Source of the DNA: Marinifilum sp. N1E240 | Lineage (GTDB): Bacteria > Bacteroidota > Bacteroidia > Bacteroidales > Marinifilaceae | Direction: 5' to 3' | Assembly (NCBI RefSeq): GCF_009295825.1 | Contig: NZ_WHKF01000008.1 | Location: 62,001-126,000 of the forward strand | DNA: 64,000 nucleotides | Part shown: one piece after another, positions 53,794 to 61,803 of the stretch | How positions within the stretch are numbered: position 1 is the stretch's first letter | How the letters are laid out: every line of letters begins with the position of its first letter | Notes under the pieces: model-generated | Told to the model about the DNA's origin: nothing | What the model saw: the letters and a program-made list of their open reading frames with translations, nothing else | The model's database searches: none | Made by a program: the position numbers and the translations under genes

Positions 53794-55299
53794 ATGAATC
53801 AGAAGTATATTTGGCTTGTTACGATAGTTTTATGTCTTTCATTATTTGGGTTAATACTGGTCCAAATAAATTACTTTCAATCAGCCTCCAAAATAAAAGA
53901 AGAACAATTTGCACTTACTGTTAGTAAAGCACTTGATCAAGTAGTTTCAAAATTAGAACGAGATGAAAGAAAAGAAATTATGCTTGAAGATGGTCATTCA
54001 TCAATTTCACATGAATTTTCTTCGGGTACTATCACATCAAAAAGTTCTGGAGTAAATCTATATATACCAATGGATACGAAGCATGAAAAAGCAACTGTTA
54101 GTATTCAATCAGAAGACAAAAAGTACAATATAGCAGAAGGGTATATCAACCAAAAGGGTAGCGGAGGTTTTGCTAAGTTTCAAGCTCGATTTAACAGAAC
54201 CATAACAACAGGAGGAACTCGTTTTTCAGAAATTGCTGGTCAATTGGCAAGAAACGGAATGAATTTATCAGAGCGAATAAACATGAACGAGCTCCCAAAA
54301 CTTATTGAAGAAAAACTAAAGGATAATGGAATCAAATTAAAATTTGAATTTGCGGTAAAATCGAATACTTCAAAAGTTGAAAAGAGCTCACGAAACTATT
54401 TCAAGAATCCATCAATAGAGAAATACAGCAAACAGCTTTTTCCGAACGATTTGTTCACAAATTCGAATTTACTTTATATTTATTTCCCAGGACAGCAGAA
54501 ATACATGGTTCAATCCTACTCTATGCTATTTCCTTCGTTTGTTCTAACATTAGTTTTAATACTGTGCAGTGCATTCACAATCTTCATTATTTTCCGACAG
54601 AAAAAACTTTCGAAAATTAAGAACGATTTTATCAACAATATGACTCATGAGTTTAAAACGCCAATATCAACTATTTCGTTGGCTTCTCAAATGTTAAAAG
54701 ATAATTCGGTTACAACAACCGCTTCGACAGTAGATCATATTGCAAAAATAATAAATGATGAAAGCAAGCGGTTGACCTATCAGGTTGAAAAAGTTTTGCA
54801 AATGGCTATTTTTAACGAAGGAAGAATGAAGTTGAAATTGAAAGCCATTAATGTTCATAACATTATTCAAAATTTATTACCTAACTTTACTATTAGGGTT
54901 GAAGATAAAAATGGGAATATGTATCAGAATATCGACGCCAATAATGATTTGATTATGGCTGATGAAGTTCATATTAGCAATCTTATTTCCAACCTTCTTG
55001 ATAATGCGATAAAGTACAGCAAGGAGAATCCGGAAATAAGCATTAGCACTCGAAATAAAAATAAAGGAATTGTTATCGCTATTACTGATAATGGTATTGG
55101 AATATCTAAAGAAGACCAGAAAATGGTTTTTGAAAGATTTTTTAGGGTGCATACCGGTAATGTCCATGATGTAAAAGGATTTGGACTTGGTTTATCTTAC
55201 GTTAAAAAAGTAATTGATGCTCACGGAGGTGAGGTAAATGTTGACAGTATTCTCGATAAGGGATCAAAATTTGAAGTATATCTTCCATTAAAAAAATAG
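53794..55299 (+). CDS. Two-component sensor histidine kinase
   Basis: The 501-residue kinase has a first membrane helix (IWLVTIVLCLSLFGLILVQI), an extracytoplasmic sensor of about 200 residues without a recognised domain, a second helix (about 240-265, PSFVLTLVLILCSAFTIFIIF), a HisKA H-box with H285 (NNMTHEFKTPISTI) and an HATPase domain (N-box SNLLDNAIKYS, G1 ITDNGIGISKEDQ, G2 GFGLGLSYV). No HAMP domain is evident. The signal sensed is unknown. It is four bases upstream of its response regulator. Confidence 0.95.
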   Translation: MNQKYIWLVTIVLCLSLFGLILVQINYFQSASKIKEEQFALTVSKALDQVVSKLERDERKEIMLEDGHSSISHEFSSGTITSKSSGVNLYIPMDTKHEKATVSIQSEDKKYNIAEGYINQKGSGGFAKFQARFNRTITTGGTRFSEIAGQLARNGMNLSERINMNELPKLIEEKLKDNGIKLKFEFAVKSNTSKVEKSSRNYFKNPSIEKYSKQLFPNDLFTNSNLLYIYFPGQQKYMVQSYSMLFPSFVLTLVLILCSAFTIFIIFRQKKLSKIKNDFINNMTHEFKTPISTISLASQMLKDNSVTTTASTVDHIAKIINDESKRLTYQVEKVLQMAIFNEGRMKLKLKAINVHNIIQNLLPNFTIRVEDKNGNMYQNIDANNDLIMADEVHISNLISNLLDNAIKYSKENPEISISTRNKNKGIVIAITDNGIGISKEDQKMVFERFFRVHTGNVHDVKGFGLGLSYVKKVIDAHGGEVNVDSILDKGSKFEVYLPLKK

Positions 55300-55303
55300 A
55301 CAC

Positions 55304-55990
55304 ATGGAACAAGTTAGAATCTTACTAGCCGAAGATGATGCTAATCTAGGCCTTCTGTTAAAAGAATATTTAATAGCTAAAAATTACAACACCACACTTT
55401 GCGAAGATGGTGATAAGGCATACGATGAGTTTTTAAAAAACCCTTACGATTTATGTATTTTTGATATCATGATGCCTCATCGTGATGGATTTACATTGGC
55501 TAAGGACATTCGTTTGATCAATAGCGAGATTCCAATTATCTTTCTAACTGCAAAATCGATGAAAGAAGATGTTCTTGAAGGATTTAAACTAGGAGCAGAT
55601 GATTATATGACCAAACCTTTCAGTATGGAAGAACTTTTGGTTCGTATTGAAGCTGTAATGAGAAGAACTTCGGGAATAAAATCGGAGAATACGCAAGAGG
55701 AATTTAAACTTGGTCGTTTTTTATTCGATGCTAAAAAACAATTCTTACAAGATGGTGAAAAAAGTATAAAGCTGACCACTAAAGAATCTGAGCTTTTGAA
55801 GCTTTTATGCAATAATGTAAATAAAGTATTGGAACGTAACCTGGCTTTAAAAACCATTTGGTCCGACGACAATTACTTTAATGCACGAAGTATGGATGTT
55901 TACATTACTAAGCTTAGAAAGCACCTAAAAGCGGAACCAAGCATTGAAATTATCAATGTACACGGAAAAGGATATAAGTTAATCATGTAA
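55304..55990 (+). CDS. OmpR-family response regulator
   Basis: The 228-residue product has a receiver domain with acidic pocket EDD (residues 10-12), phosphoacceptor D54 in LCIFDIMMPHRDG, T/K residues (FLTAKS, DDYMTKPFS), and a C-terminal winged-helix (IKLTTKESELLKLLCNN, ARSMDVYITKLRKHL, INVHGKGYKLI). It is the partner of the kinase just upstream. The target genes are unknown; the divergent sRNA or the nearby 56058 gene could be candidates. Confidence 0.96.
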   Translation: MEQVRILLAEDDANLGLLLKEYLIAKNYNTTLCEDGDKAYDEFLKNPYDLCIFDIMMPHRDGFTLAKDIRLINSEIPIIFLTAKSMKEDVLEGFKLGADDYMTKPFSMEELLVRIEAVMRRTSGIKSENTQEEFKLGRFLFDAKKQFLQDGEKSIKLTTKESELLKLLCNNVNKVLERNLALKTIWSDDNYFNARSMDVYITKLRKHLKAEPSIEIINVHGKGYKLIM

Positions 55991-56012
55991 TTTCGTGATA
56001 AACTAAAAGCAT

Positions 56013-56045
56013 AAAAAAAAGCTGCTCAATGAGCAGCTTTTTTTA
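56013..56045. terminator. Bidirectional terminator
   Basis: AAAGCTGCTC / GAGCAGCTTT with loop AAT, flanked by A8 and T7, between the response regulator and the convergent 56058 gene. Confidence 0.95.
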
Positions 56046-56057
56046 TAGGTGAAAAAT

Positions 56058-56768
56058 TTATTTTTTCTCCTTCTTATTTTTCTTTCTCTTAATTTTCTTA
56101 ATTGTTTTTCCATCCTTTTCTTCAACCTCCACCTCTACTTCAATATCTATTTCATCATTATCAGAATGCTTTTCTATCCATACATTATCTTCTCCTGATG
56201 TTTTTATTTTAATAATCTTCATTCCATCTTTTTCGATAATCTCAACATCATCAGAGTCATTAATAATGATAATTTTTTCGCCTTTTTTACCATGATGCGA
56301 TCTCATATGCATTTTGTGCTTGCCTCCATTAAGCACTCTTACGCGAATATCTTTTTCAAGACAAGAATCTCCAGAATGGAAAAAAACATTTGCATCCTTA
56401 TCTGAAAATTTTAGTTTCCTCATCATTTTTTTAGGATCACCATCAAATGTAGAATCGCATGAAAAGGCAAATGATTGAACAATTTTCTTTCGTTTACCAT
56501 CATGCTCATCATCAGAATACCAAACCATGTGTTTTCTCATTAATGAATCGGGCATTCCTTTTAATTCAATAATTTCCATGATCTCATCATGATCCTTATG
56601 CTCGTAAAAAATAGTATCTATGGTTGTTTCCTTACCATCTTCTATTACTTTAACTTTTACATGAACCTCATGTTTTTCTTTCTTCTCATCGTGCTCCTGA
56701 GCAAATGTAATTCGTGGTACCAGTAAAACTGCACAGCAGAAGATTAGCAAGAGTGTTAATCGTTTCAT
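56058..56768 (-). CDS. Secreted highly charged protein
   Basis: The 236-residue product has a signal peptide (1-23, LLLIFCCAVLLVPRITFA|QEH) and then a very polar body dense in Lys, Asp, Glu and His: HDEKKEKHEVHVKVKVIEDG, KMHMRSHHGKKGEKIIIINDSDDVEIIEKDG, and DEIDIEVEVEVEEKDG, ending KRKKNKKEKK. The pattern has alternating charged beta-strands. Histidine and methionine-rich patches could bind metal, but no motif proves it. Family not recognised. It is convergent with the two-component pair, so joint regulation is possible but not shown. Confidence 0.7.
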   Translation of the reverse strand: MKRLTLLLIFCCAVLLVPRITFAQEHDEKKEKHEVHVKVKVIEDGKETTIDTIFYEHKDHDEIMEIIELKGMPDSLMRKHMVWYSDDEHDGKRKKIVQSFAFSCDSTFDGDPKKMMRKLKFSDKDANVFFHSGDSCLEKDIRVRVLNGGKHKMHMRSHHGKKGEKIIIINDSDDVEIIEKDGMKIIKIKTSGEDNVWIEKHSDNDEIDIEVEVEVEEKDGKTIKKIKRKKNKKEKK

Positions 56769-56890
56769 AACATTTGTATTTAAATTTGACTTGAATTATC
56801 TATCATCAAATGTATATCACAACTGAAAAAAAGGCAGTTAAGCTTTAGCTAAAAAGAGTTAAGGAAAGGTTAAAATCATATTATTCGTAA

Positions 56891-56910
56891 GGACACACGA
56901 TCGTGTGTCC
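56891..56910. repeat. Perfect 20-bp palindrome (REP-like family)
   Basis: GGACACACGATCGTGTGTCC is self-complementary and preceded by GTAA. It differs only in the centre from the palindromes at 8105 and 10637, so it is likely a third copy of that dispersed family. Confidence 0.8.
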
Positions 56911-56952
56911 AAATAATAAAATTAGTTGCTTAGCAAATTTGAAAAATAGACA

Positions 56953-56987
56953 CAAAAAAAGCTGCCCGAAAAATCGAACAGCTTTGT
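56953..56987 (-). terminator. Terminator of lepA
   Basis: On the minus strand AAAGCTG pairs with CAGCTTT with inner CGA/TCG, followed by a T-run. It lies after the lepA stop; a hairpin at 57003-57030 precedes it. Confidence 0.85.
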
Positions 56988-57002
56988 ATATTTTTATTAA
57001 TG

Positions 57003-57030
57003 CTGACAGAATCTTCAAACGCTGTCAGAT
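57003..57030. repeat. Hairpin 3' of lepA
   Basis: CTGACAG and CTGTCAG (perfect 7-bp arms) flank a 14-base loop, eight bases after the lepA stop. It could stabilise the mRNA end. Confidence 0.6.
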
Positions 57031-57037
57031 TAAATAA

Positions 57038-58825
57038 TTAATCTAGTTTTAGAACCGCAAGGAAAGCTTTCTGTGGCACTTCAACGTTACCCACCTGCTT
57101 CATACGCTTCTTCCCTTTCTTCTGCTTCTCCAAAAGTTTACGCTTACGCGTGATATCACCACCATAACATTTCGCGGTTACATCTTTACGAACAGCTTTT
57201 ACAGTTTCACGAGAAATAATTTTGGCTCCAATTGCTCCCTGAATAGCAATATCAAATTGCTGACGAGGAATTAAATCTTTCAACTTTTCACACATGCGTC
57301 GTCCGAACGATTGTGCATTATCGAAGTGAATTAAAGTAGAAAGAGCATCAACACCTTCTCCATTCAAAAGAATATCCAGTTTCACCAATTTAGCAGGACG
57401 GAAACCAATCTGGAAATAGTCAAAAGAGGCGTATCCTTTCGAAATACTCTTCAGTTTATCGTAGAAATCAAATACAATCTCTCCCAAAGGCATTTCATAA
57501 GTCAACTCTACTCTATCGCTGGTCAAATATTGCTGATTGGTCATAACACCTCGCTTACTCATGCAAAGGTTCATTAATGGACCAATAAATTCTGATTTTG
57601 AAATGATCTGTGCACGAATAAAAGGCTCCTCGATAAAATCAAGGGCATTAGGATCCGGCATATCCGATGGATTGTGCATTTCGAACTCATCGCCTTTGTT
57701 GGTATGTGCAATATACGAAACGTTAGGTACGGTTGTAATCACGTTCATATCGAACTCACGATCCAATCGTTCCTGAATAATTTCCATGTGCAATAATCCA
57801 AGAAATCCACAACGGAAACCAAAACCAAGTGCCATAGACGATTCCGGTTCAAAAGTAAGAGAAGCATCATTCAGCTTCAATTTCTCCATGGAAGCACGCA
57901 AATCTTCATAATCTTCCGAATCGATAGGATAAACTCCGGCAAATACCATTGGTTTTACCTCCTCAAATCCATCGATACTTTCTTCACAAGGTCTGTCTCT
58001 ATGTGTAACGGTATCTCCTACCTTTACCTCAGTAGAAGTTTTAATACCCGAAATAATATAACCAACATCACCAGTTTTCAGGACTTTTCTTGGTTCTTGC
58101 GTTAATCGCAATACTCCAATTTCATCGGCTTGATATTCCTTTTCGGTATTTACGAATTTTACAGTATCACCTTTTTTTATTTCCCCGCTCATCACGCGGA
58201 TATAAGCAATAATTCCTCTAAATGAATTAAACTCCGAATCGAAAATTAAAGCTTGAAGTGGTGCTTCAGGATCTCCTTCAGGTGCTGGTACTCGATCAAC
58301 GATAGCCTCTAAAATATCAGGCACACCTTCACCGGTTTTTCCACTAGCTGCTAAAATATCATCAACATCACATCCCAATAGGTCTACAATCTGATCTTTT
58401 ACATCCTCAGGATTCGCATTTGGTAAGTCAATCTTATTCAGAATTGGAATAATCTCCAGATCATTCTCAATAGCCAAATACAAATTGGAAATGGTTTGTG
58501 CCTGAATTCCCTGAGTAGCATCTACAATCAATAATGCCCCTTCGCAGGCAGCAATCGATCTTGATACCTCATAAGAAAAGTCAACGTGACCAGGTGTGTC
58601 AATCAGGTTTAAGGTGTATTTTTCACCATCACGCATGTAATCCATCTGTATGGCATGACTCTTAATGGTGATTCCACGCTCACGCTCCAGGTCCATATCA
58701 TCCAGAACCTGAGCTTGTTTCTCACGATCGGTAATGGTATTGGTTACGTCCAAAAGACGGTCGGCCAGAGTACTCTTACCATGGTCGATATGTGCTATAA
58801 TGCAAAAATTTCGAATGTTCTTCAT
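57038..58825 (-). CDS. lepA: Elongation factor 4 (translational GTPase LepA)
   Basis: The 595-residue GTPase has G1 [14 protein letters not shown], the switch [30 protein letters not shown]-like domains II, III and V, and the EF4-specific C-terminus ([46 protein letters not shown]). It acts on the ribosome, proposed in back-translocation or biogenesis. Length matches the family (about 600). Single gene. Confidence 0.98.
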   Translation of the reverse strand: MKNIRNFCIIAHIDHGKSTLADRLLDVTNTITDREKQAQVLDDMDLERERGITIKSHAIQMDYMRDGEKYTLNLIDTPGHVDFSYEVSRSIAACEGALLIVDATQGIQAQTISNLYLAIENDLEIIPILNKIDLPNANPEDVKDQIVDLLGCDVDDILAASGKTGEGVPDILEAIVDRVPAPEGDPEAPLQALIFDSEFNSFRGIIAYIRVMSGEIKKGDTVKFVNTEKEYQADEIGVLRLTQEPRKVLKTGDVGYIISGIKTSTEVKVGDTVTHRDRPCEESIDGFEEVKPMVFAGVYPIDSEDYEDLRASMEKLKLNDASLTFEPESSMALGFGFRCGFLGLLHMEIIQERLDREFDMNVITTVPNVSYIAHTNKGDEFEMHNPSDMPDPNALDFIEEPFIRAQIISKSEFIGPLMNLCMSKRGVMTNQQYLTSDRVELTYEMPLGEIVFDFYDKLKSISKGYASFDYFQIGFRPAKLVKLDILLNGEGVDALSTLIHFDNAQSFGRRMCEKLKDLIPRQQFDIAIQGAIGAKIISRETVKAVRKDVTAKCYGGDITRKRKLLEKQKKGKKRMKQVGNVEVPQKAFLAVLKLD

Positions 58826-58830
58826 ACTAT

Positions 58831-58906
58831 CAATTACGAATTATGAATTAGAAATTACGAATTGTAGATTACAAATTACGAAAGCTTTTTGTACTATTCG
58901 TAATTG
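58831..58906. repeat. AATTACGAA repeat cluster upstream of lepA
   Basis: AATTACGAA occurs at 58832, 58853 and 58873, spaced 20-21 bases, and CAATTACGAA at 58831 has an exact reverse complement at 58897-58906. The region can fold into a long AT-rich hairpin. It lies in the lepA leader/promoter region. Nature unknown. Confidence 0.6.
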
Positions 58907-59022
58907 GTAATTATAAATTCCCAATTGAATCCGCAAAGATATTCAATTCCTTGGAATATTTAGTATCTGAAGCATACGAATTAATCATTCTCATTTTCTA
59001 AGTAAAAGCAATAAAACCAATT

Positions 59023-59139
59023 CTATTGAGCCAAAAATACACCTAATCTCTCTCCGAATTCAAATACTATCATTCCAATTGCACAAACAAGAGCCGCTAT
59101 AGCTGTTTTCTTTTCTTCAGATAATTTAAATCTTTTCAT
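59023..59139 (-). CDS. Small membrane protein, 38 residues
   Basis: The frame runs from ATG 59139 to TAG 59023. The product starts with a basic segment MKRFKLSEEKK, continues with a hydrophobic helix TAIAALVCAIGMIVFEF and ends GERLGVFLAQ. The amphipathic N-terminus, one good membrane helix and protein-like codons in an otherwise empty 540-base gap make it plausible. TTGAAA lies just upstream. No family is recognised and no exact promoter box is seen. Confidence 0.5.
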   Translation of the reverse strand: MKRFKLSEEKKTAIAALVCAIGMIVFEFGERLGVFLAQ

Positions 59140-59369
59140 TTTCAATAATTCATTTTTATAAAACACACTATTTATCTAATATCTTTTAAAGATACATTTT
59201 TCAACAAAAAAAATAAAACATAACTAAAATATTTTTCAATCGGAACATATTCTAATCTGAAAATATCAATCTCTTTTTATAAAAATTAGTAGGGTGAATA
59301 TACTCTTAGTCGGTTCATTAGTAAACGAGCTCAAAAAATTGAATTGTAAAATCATAAAAAATTAAAATC

Positions 59370-60329
59370 ATGAAAAAATTTCCCCTAATCTTAATGGCAA
59401 CCCTAGCCATTATATTTTTCGCTTGTGACAATACAGACGATGTTGAAGAAATTAAGCCTGATAACAATGTAGAGCTAAACAATACAGTTTCAATTATTGT
59501 AGAAACCGAAGAAGCATCAGAAGCGGCTGAAGAAATTGCAGATTACGAAGTTGATATCTTCTCATTTCTAGAGAGTGAGTACCTCCAGGAAACAAGTAGC
59601 AAGCAAGGAGATGGTAGTGGATACAATTATGGAATGTATGCTACCGAATGGCAACGTTATAAAGGTGAGCACATGCCTGAAATCACCATCGAGTTTGGTG
59701 AAGACGGACGTTTCCCTATGACGATTACCATAAACTATGGTGAAGAAACAGTTTTATATAATGGAACAGTTATTAGTGGAGTTGTTAAAATTGAAATGAC
59801 TGCACGCCCTCATACCGATGGTTCTGTTCGAGAAGTTACTTACGATTTAATGATCGATTCGGTTGATATGAATGGAAACAAACGAATTGAGTTTACCGGC
59901 GAACCAAGAGTAACAAAAAAGTGGGAATCTACAAGTGAAATCACTTTCACATATCCTGATGGCACAGAACTGTACAGATCGGCTGAAAGAACCAGAGAAT
60001 GGATTTCAGGGTTAGATACTAAATGGGATTTAAGCGACGATAAAGTTCAAATAACCGGTTCGGTAACTTGTGTTGATACAGAGCAAAACGAATACTCAAA
60101 AGTTATTGATCCCGAAAATCCATTAATCAGACTTGGAACCTGCCGATTCGTTGTAGAAGGTGTAGTAACCTTTTCTCAAAACGTTGAAGACTTTGCACAA
60201 TTTGATTACGGCGATGGTGAATGCGATAATACAGCTACCTATACCTACACAAATGAGGAAGGTGAAGAAGTAACCGAAGAAGTAATTATAGGCAAATGCA
60301 AAAGAAAGAAAAAGCAAAATAACGACTAG
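59370..60329 (+). CDS. Lipoprotein of unknown function
   Basis: The 319-residue product has a lipoprotein signal (MKKFPLILMATLAIIFFAC|DN, cysteine 19), then an acidic spacer (DDVEEIKPDNNVELN), a segment rich in EE/AA (ETEEASEAAEEIADYEVDIFSFLESEYL) and a beta-rich domain (EITIEFGEDGRFPMTITINYGEETVLYNGTVISGVVKIEMTARPH). It ends in a very Lys-rich tail (KCKRKKKQNND). Family not recognised. It precedes the sigma factor by about 115 bases, but a hairpin lies between and the two may be separate units. Confidence 0.75.
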   Translation: MKKFPLILMATLAIIFFACDNTDDVEEIKPDNNVELNNTVSIIVETEEASEAAEEIADYEVDIFSFLESEYLQETSSKQGDGSGYNYGMYATEWQRYKGEHMPEITIEFGEDGRFPMTITINYGEETVLYNGTVISGVVKIEMTARPHTDGSVREVTYDLMIDSVDMNGNKRIEFTGEPRVTKKWESTSEITFTYPDGTELYRSAERTREWISGLDTKWDLSDDKVQITGSVTCVDTEQNEYSKVIDPENPLIRLGTCRFVVEGVVTFSQNVEDFAQFDYGDGECDNTATYTYTNEEGEEVTEEVIIGKCKRKKKQNND

Positions 60330-60359
60330 TCTATAAAATAGTTAGCTTATAAATGCGAC

Positions 60360-60397
60360 AGGTGCAGAATTGATATTTTTAAATCACCTCTGCACCT
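60360..60397 (+). terminator. Hairpin before the ECF sigma gene
   Basis: AGGTGCAG (60360-60367) is exactly complementary to CTGCACCT (60390-60397). The tract after it (TTCATTCG) is not a T-run, so it is a weak terminator of the lipoprotein gene or an RNA-stability or regulatory hairpin. Confidence 0.5.
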
Positions 60398-60444
60398 TTC
60401 ATTCGACTAAAACACTTAAATTTACCAAAACTAATCCTCTAGCC

Positions 60445-60930
60445 TTGACACGGGAAGAATTTAAAATCTTATTCGACAATCACTTCGACAGTATCCGAAA
60501 CTATATTTATTATCGTTCGGGTGATGAAGAATTGGCTACTGATATCGCACAGGAAAGCTTTATGAAAGTATGGGAAAAAAACATTCCTTTTGACGAGAAA
60601 CCTGTTCGATCATTATTGTATAAAATTGCTAGTGATATATTTATTAGCAAATACAGAAGAGATAAAGTTGCTCAAAAATATTTAGCAAAATTAGAGCCAT
60701 CTGTTGACAATCATTCGCCAGAAAAACAATTACAATATCAGGAGTTAAAAGGCACCTATGAGTCTGCTCTTGCTAACTTATCCGAAAAACAAAGAGTCGT
60801 TTTTTTAATGAGTAGAAACGAAGGTTTAAAATACCAGGAAATTGCTGATAGGCTTGAATTAAGTGTAAAAGCCGTGGAGAAAAGAATGACATATGCACTT
60901 TCGTATTTAAGAAATGCTTTAGGAAGATAA
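60445..60930 (+). CDS. ECF-type RNA polymerase sigma factor
   Basis: The 161-residue sigma factor starts at TTG 60445 (LTREEFKILFDNHFDSIRNYIYYRSGDEELATDIAQESFMKVWEKN, sigma region 2). The frame extends upstream to 60370 but no ATG lies before region 2 and the upstream part crosses the hairpin. Region 4 is LSEKQRVVFLMSRNEGLKYQEIADRLELSVKAVEKRM. Together with FecR and the TonB receptor downstream it forms the Bacteroidota FecI/FecR-type surface signalling relay. It directly abuts fecR (stop TAA, then ATG). Confidence 0.88.
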   Translation: MTREEFKILFDNHFDSIRNYIYYRSGDEELATDIAQESFMKVWEKNIPFDEKPVRSLLYKIASDIFISKYRRDKVAQKYLAKLEPSVDNHSPEKQLQYQELKGTYESALANLSEKQRVVFLMSRNEGLKYQEIADRLELSVKAVEKRMTYALSYLRNALGR

Positions 60931-61803
60931 ATGGAAAAACAGGATAAAAATAACAATCTTAATTCAGAGGAGAATTTTTTAAGTTCTCTCCCACAAATCG
61001 AGGTGAATTATTCCAAATCAAAAGATGATGTATGGAATGAACTATCGATACTTACTTCACGCAAAAAAAACAAGATAAAAACGATTCAGTTATCTTGGAT
61101 GAAGTATGCTGTAGCCGCTTGCATTTTACTTTTGGCAGGTTATACAGGCTTTATATACATATATACTACCACAATTGTTTGTCCTAAAGGAAAACATTTA
61201 AGTGTGATATTGCCCGATAATTCAAAAGTTGAACTAAATGCTCACTCTACTCTTGCGTATAAACCATATTGGTGGAATTATTCAAGAAAAGTAAAGTTTG
61301 AAGGCGAAGCCTTTTTCGATATTACCAAAGGAAGTAAATTTGAAATTAAATCTAAAAATGGTAAAACTTCTATTCTTGGAACCAGTTTTAATATCTACGC
61401 CCGAGGCGATGATTATAAGGTGACTTGCTACACAGGTAAAGTAAAAGTCGTTTCTTCTTCAACATCAGATAAAATTTTACTTCTACCTAAAGATCATGCG
61501 TATCTTACAAAGAATGGAAAACTAGAAGTTTTTAAAGATAACAGAGCTGAAGAAAAAATACTCTGGCGAAATCATCTGTTTTTATTTACCGATACACCGT
61601 TAAAAATGGTTTTTGAAGAAATAGAACTGCAGTATGATATTAATATCGTTGAAAAGGGTAAATTTGTTCAAACTCATACAGGAAACTTTGGCAAGGAAAA
61701 GTCTGTTGAAAAGGTATTGTATAATGTATGCATGCCAAACGGATTAAAATTTAAAAAAGGTCCTGGTAGGAACTATATTATAACCAAAATTACCCCTAAG
61801 TGA
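60931..61803 (+). CDS. FecR-family anti-sigma factor
   Basis: The 290-residue product has a cytoplasmic N-terminus (SILTSRKKNKIKT), one membrane helix (about 54-75, WMKYAVAACILLLAGYTGFIYIYT), a FecR domain (GKHLSVILPDNSKVELNAHSTLAYKPYWWNYSRKVKFEGEAFFDITKGSKFEI, SFNIYARGDDYKVTCYTGKVKV) and a DUF4974-like C-terminal segment (LFLFTDTPLKMVFEEIELQYDINIV). It holds the sigma factor until the receptor signals. It starts directly after the sigma stop and its TGA overlaps the GTG of the receptor. Confidence 0.93.
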   Translation: MEKQDKNNNLNSEENFLSSLPQIEVNYSKSKDDVWNELSILTSRKKNKIKTIQLSWMKYAVAACILLLAGYTGFIYIYTTTIVCPKGKHLSVILPDNSKVELNAHSTLAYKPYWWNYSRKVKFEGEAFFDITKGSKFEIKSKNGKTSILGTSFNIYARGDDYKVTCYTGKVKVVSSSTSDKILLLPKDHAYLTKNGKLEVFKDNRAEEKILWRNHLFLFTDTPLKMVFEEIELQYDINIVEKGKFVQTHTGNFGKEKSVEKVLYNVCMPNGLKFKKGPGRNYIITKITPK

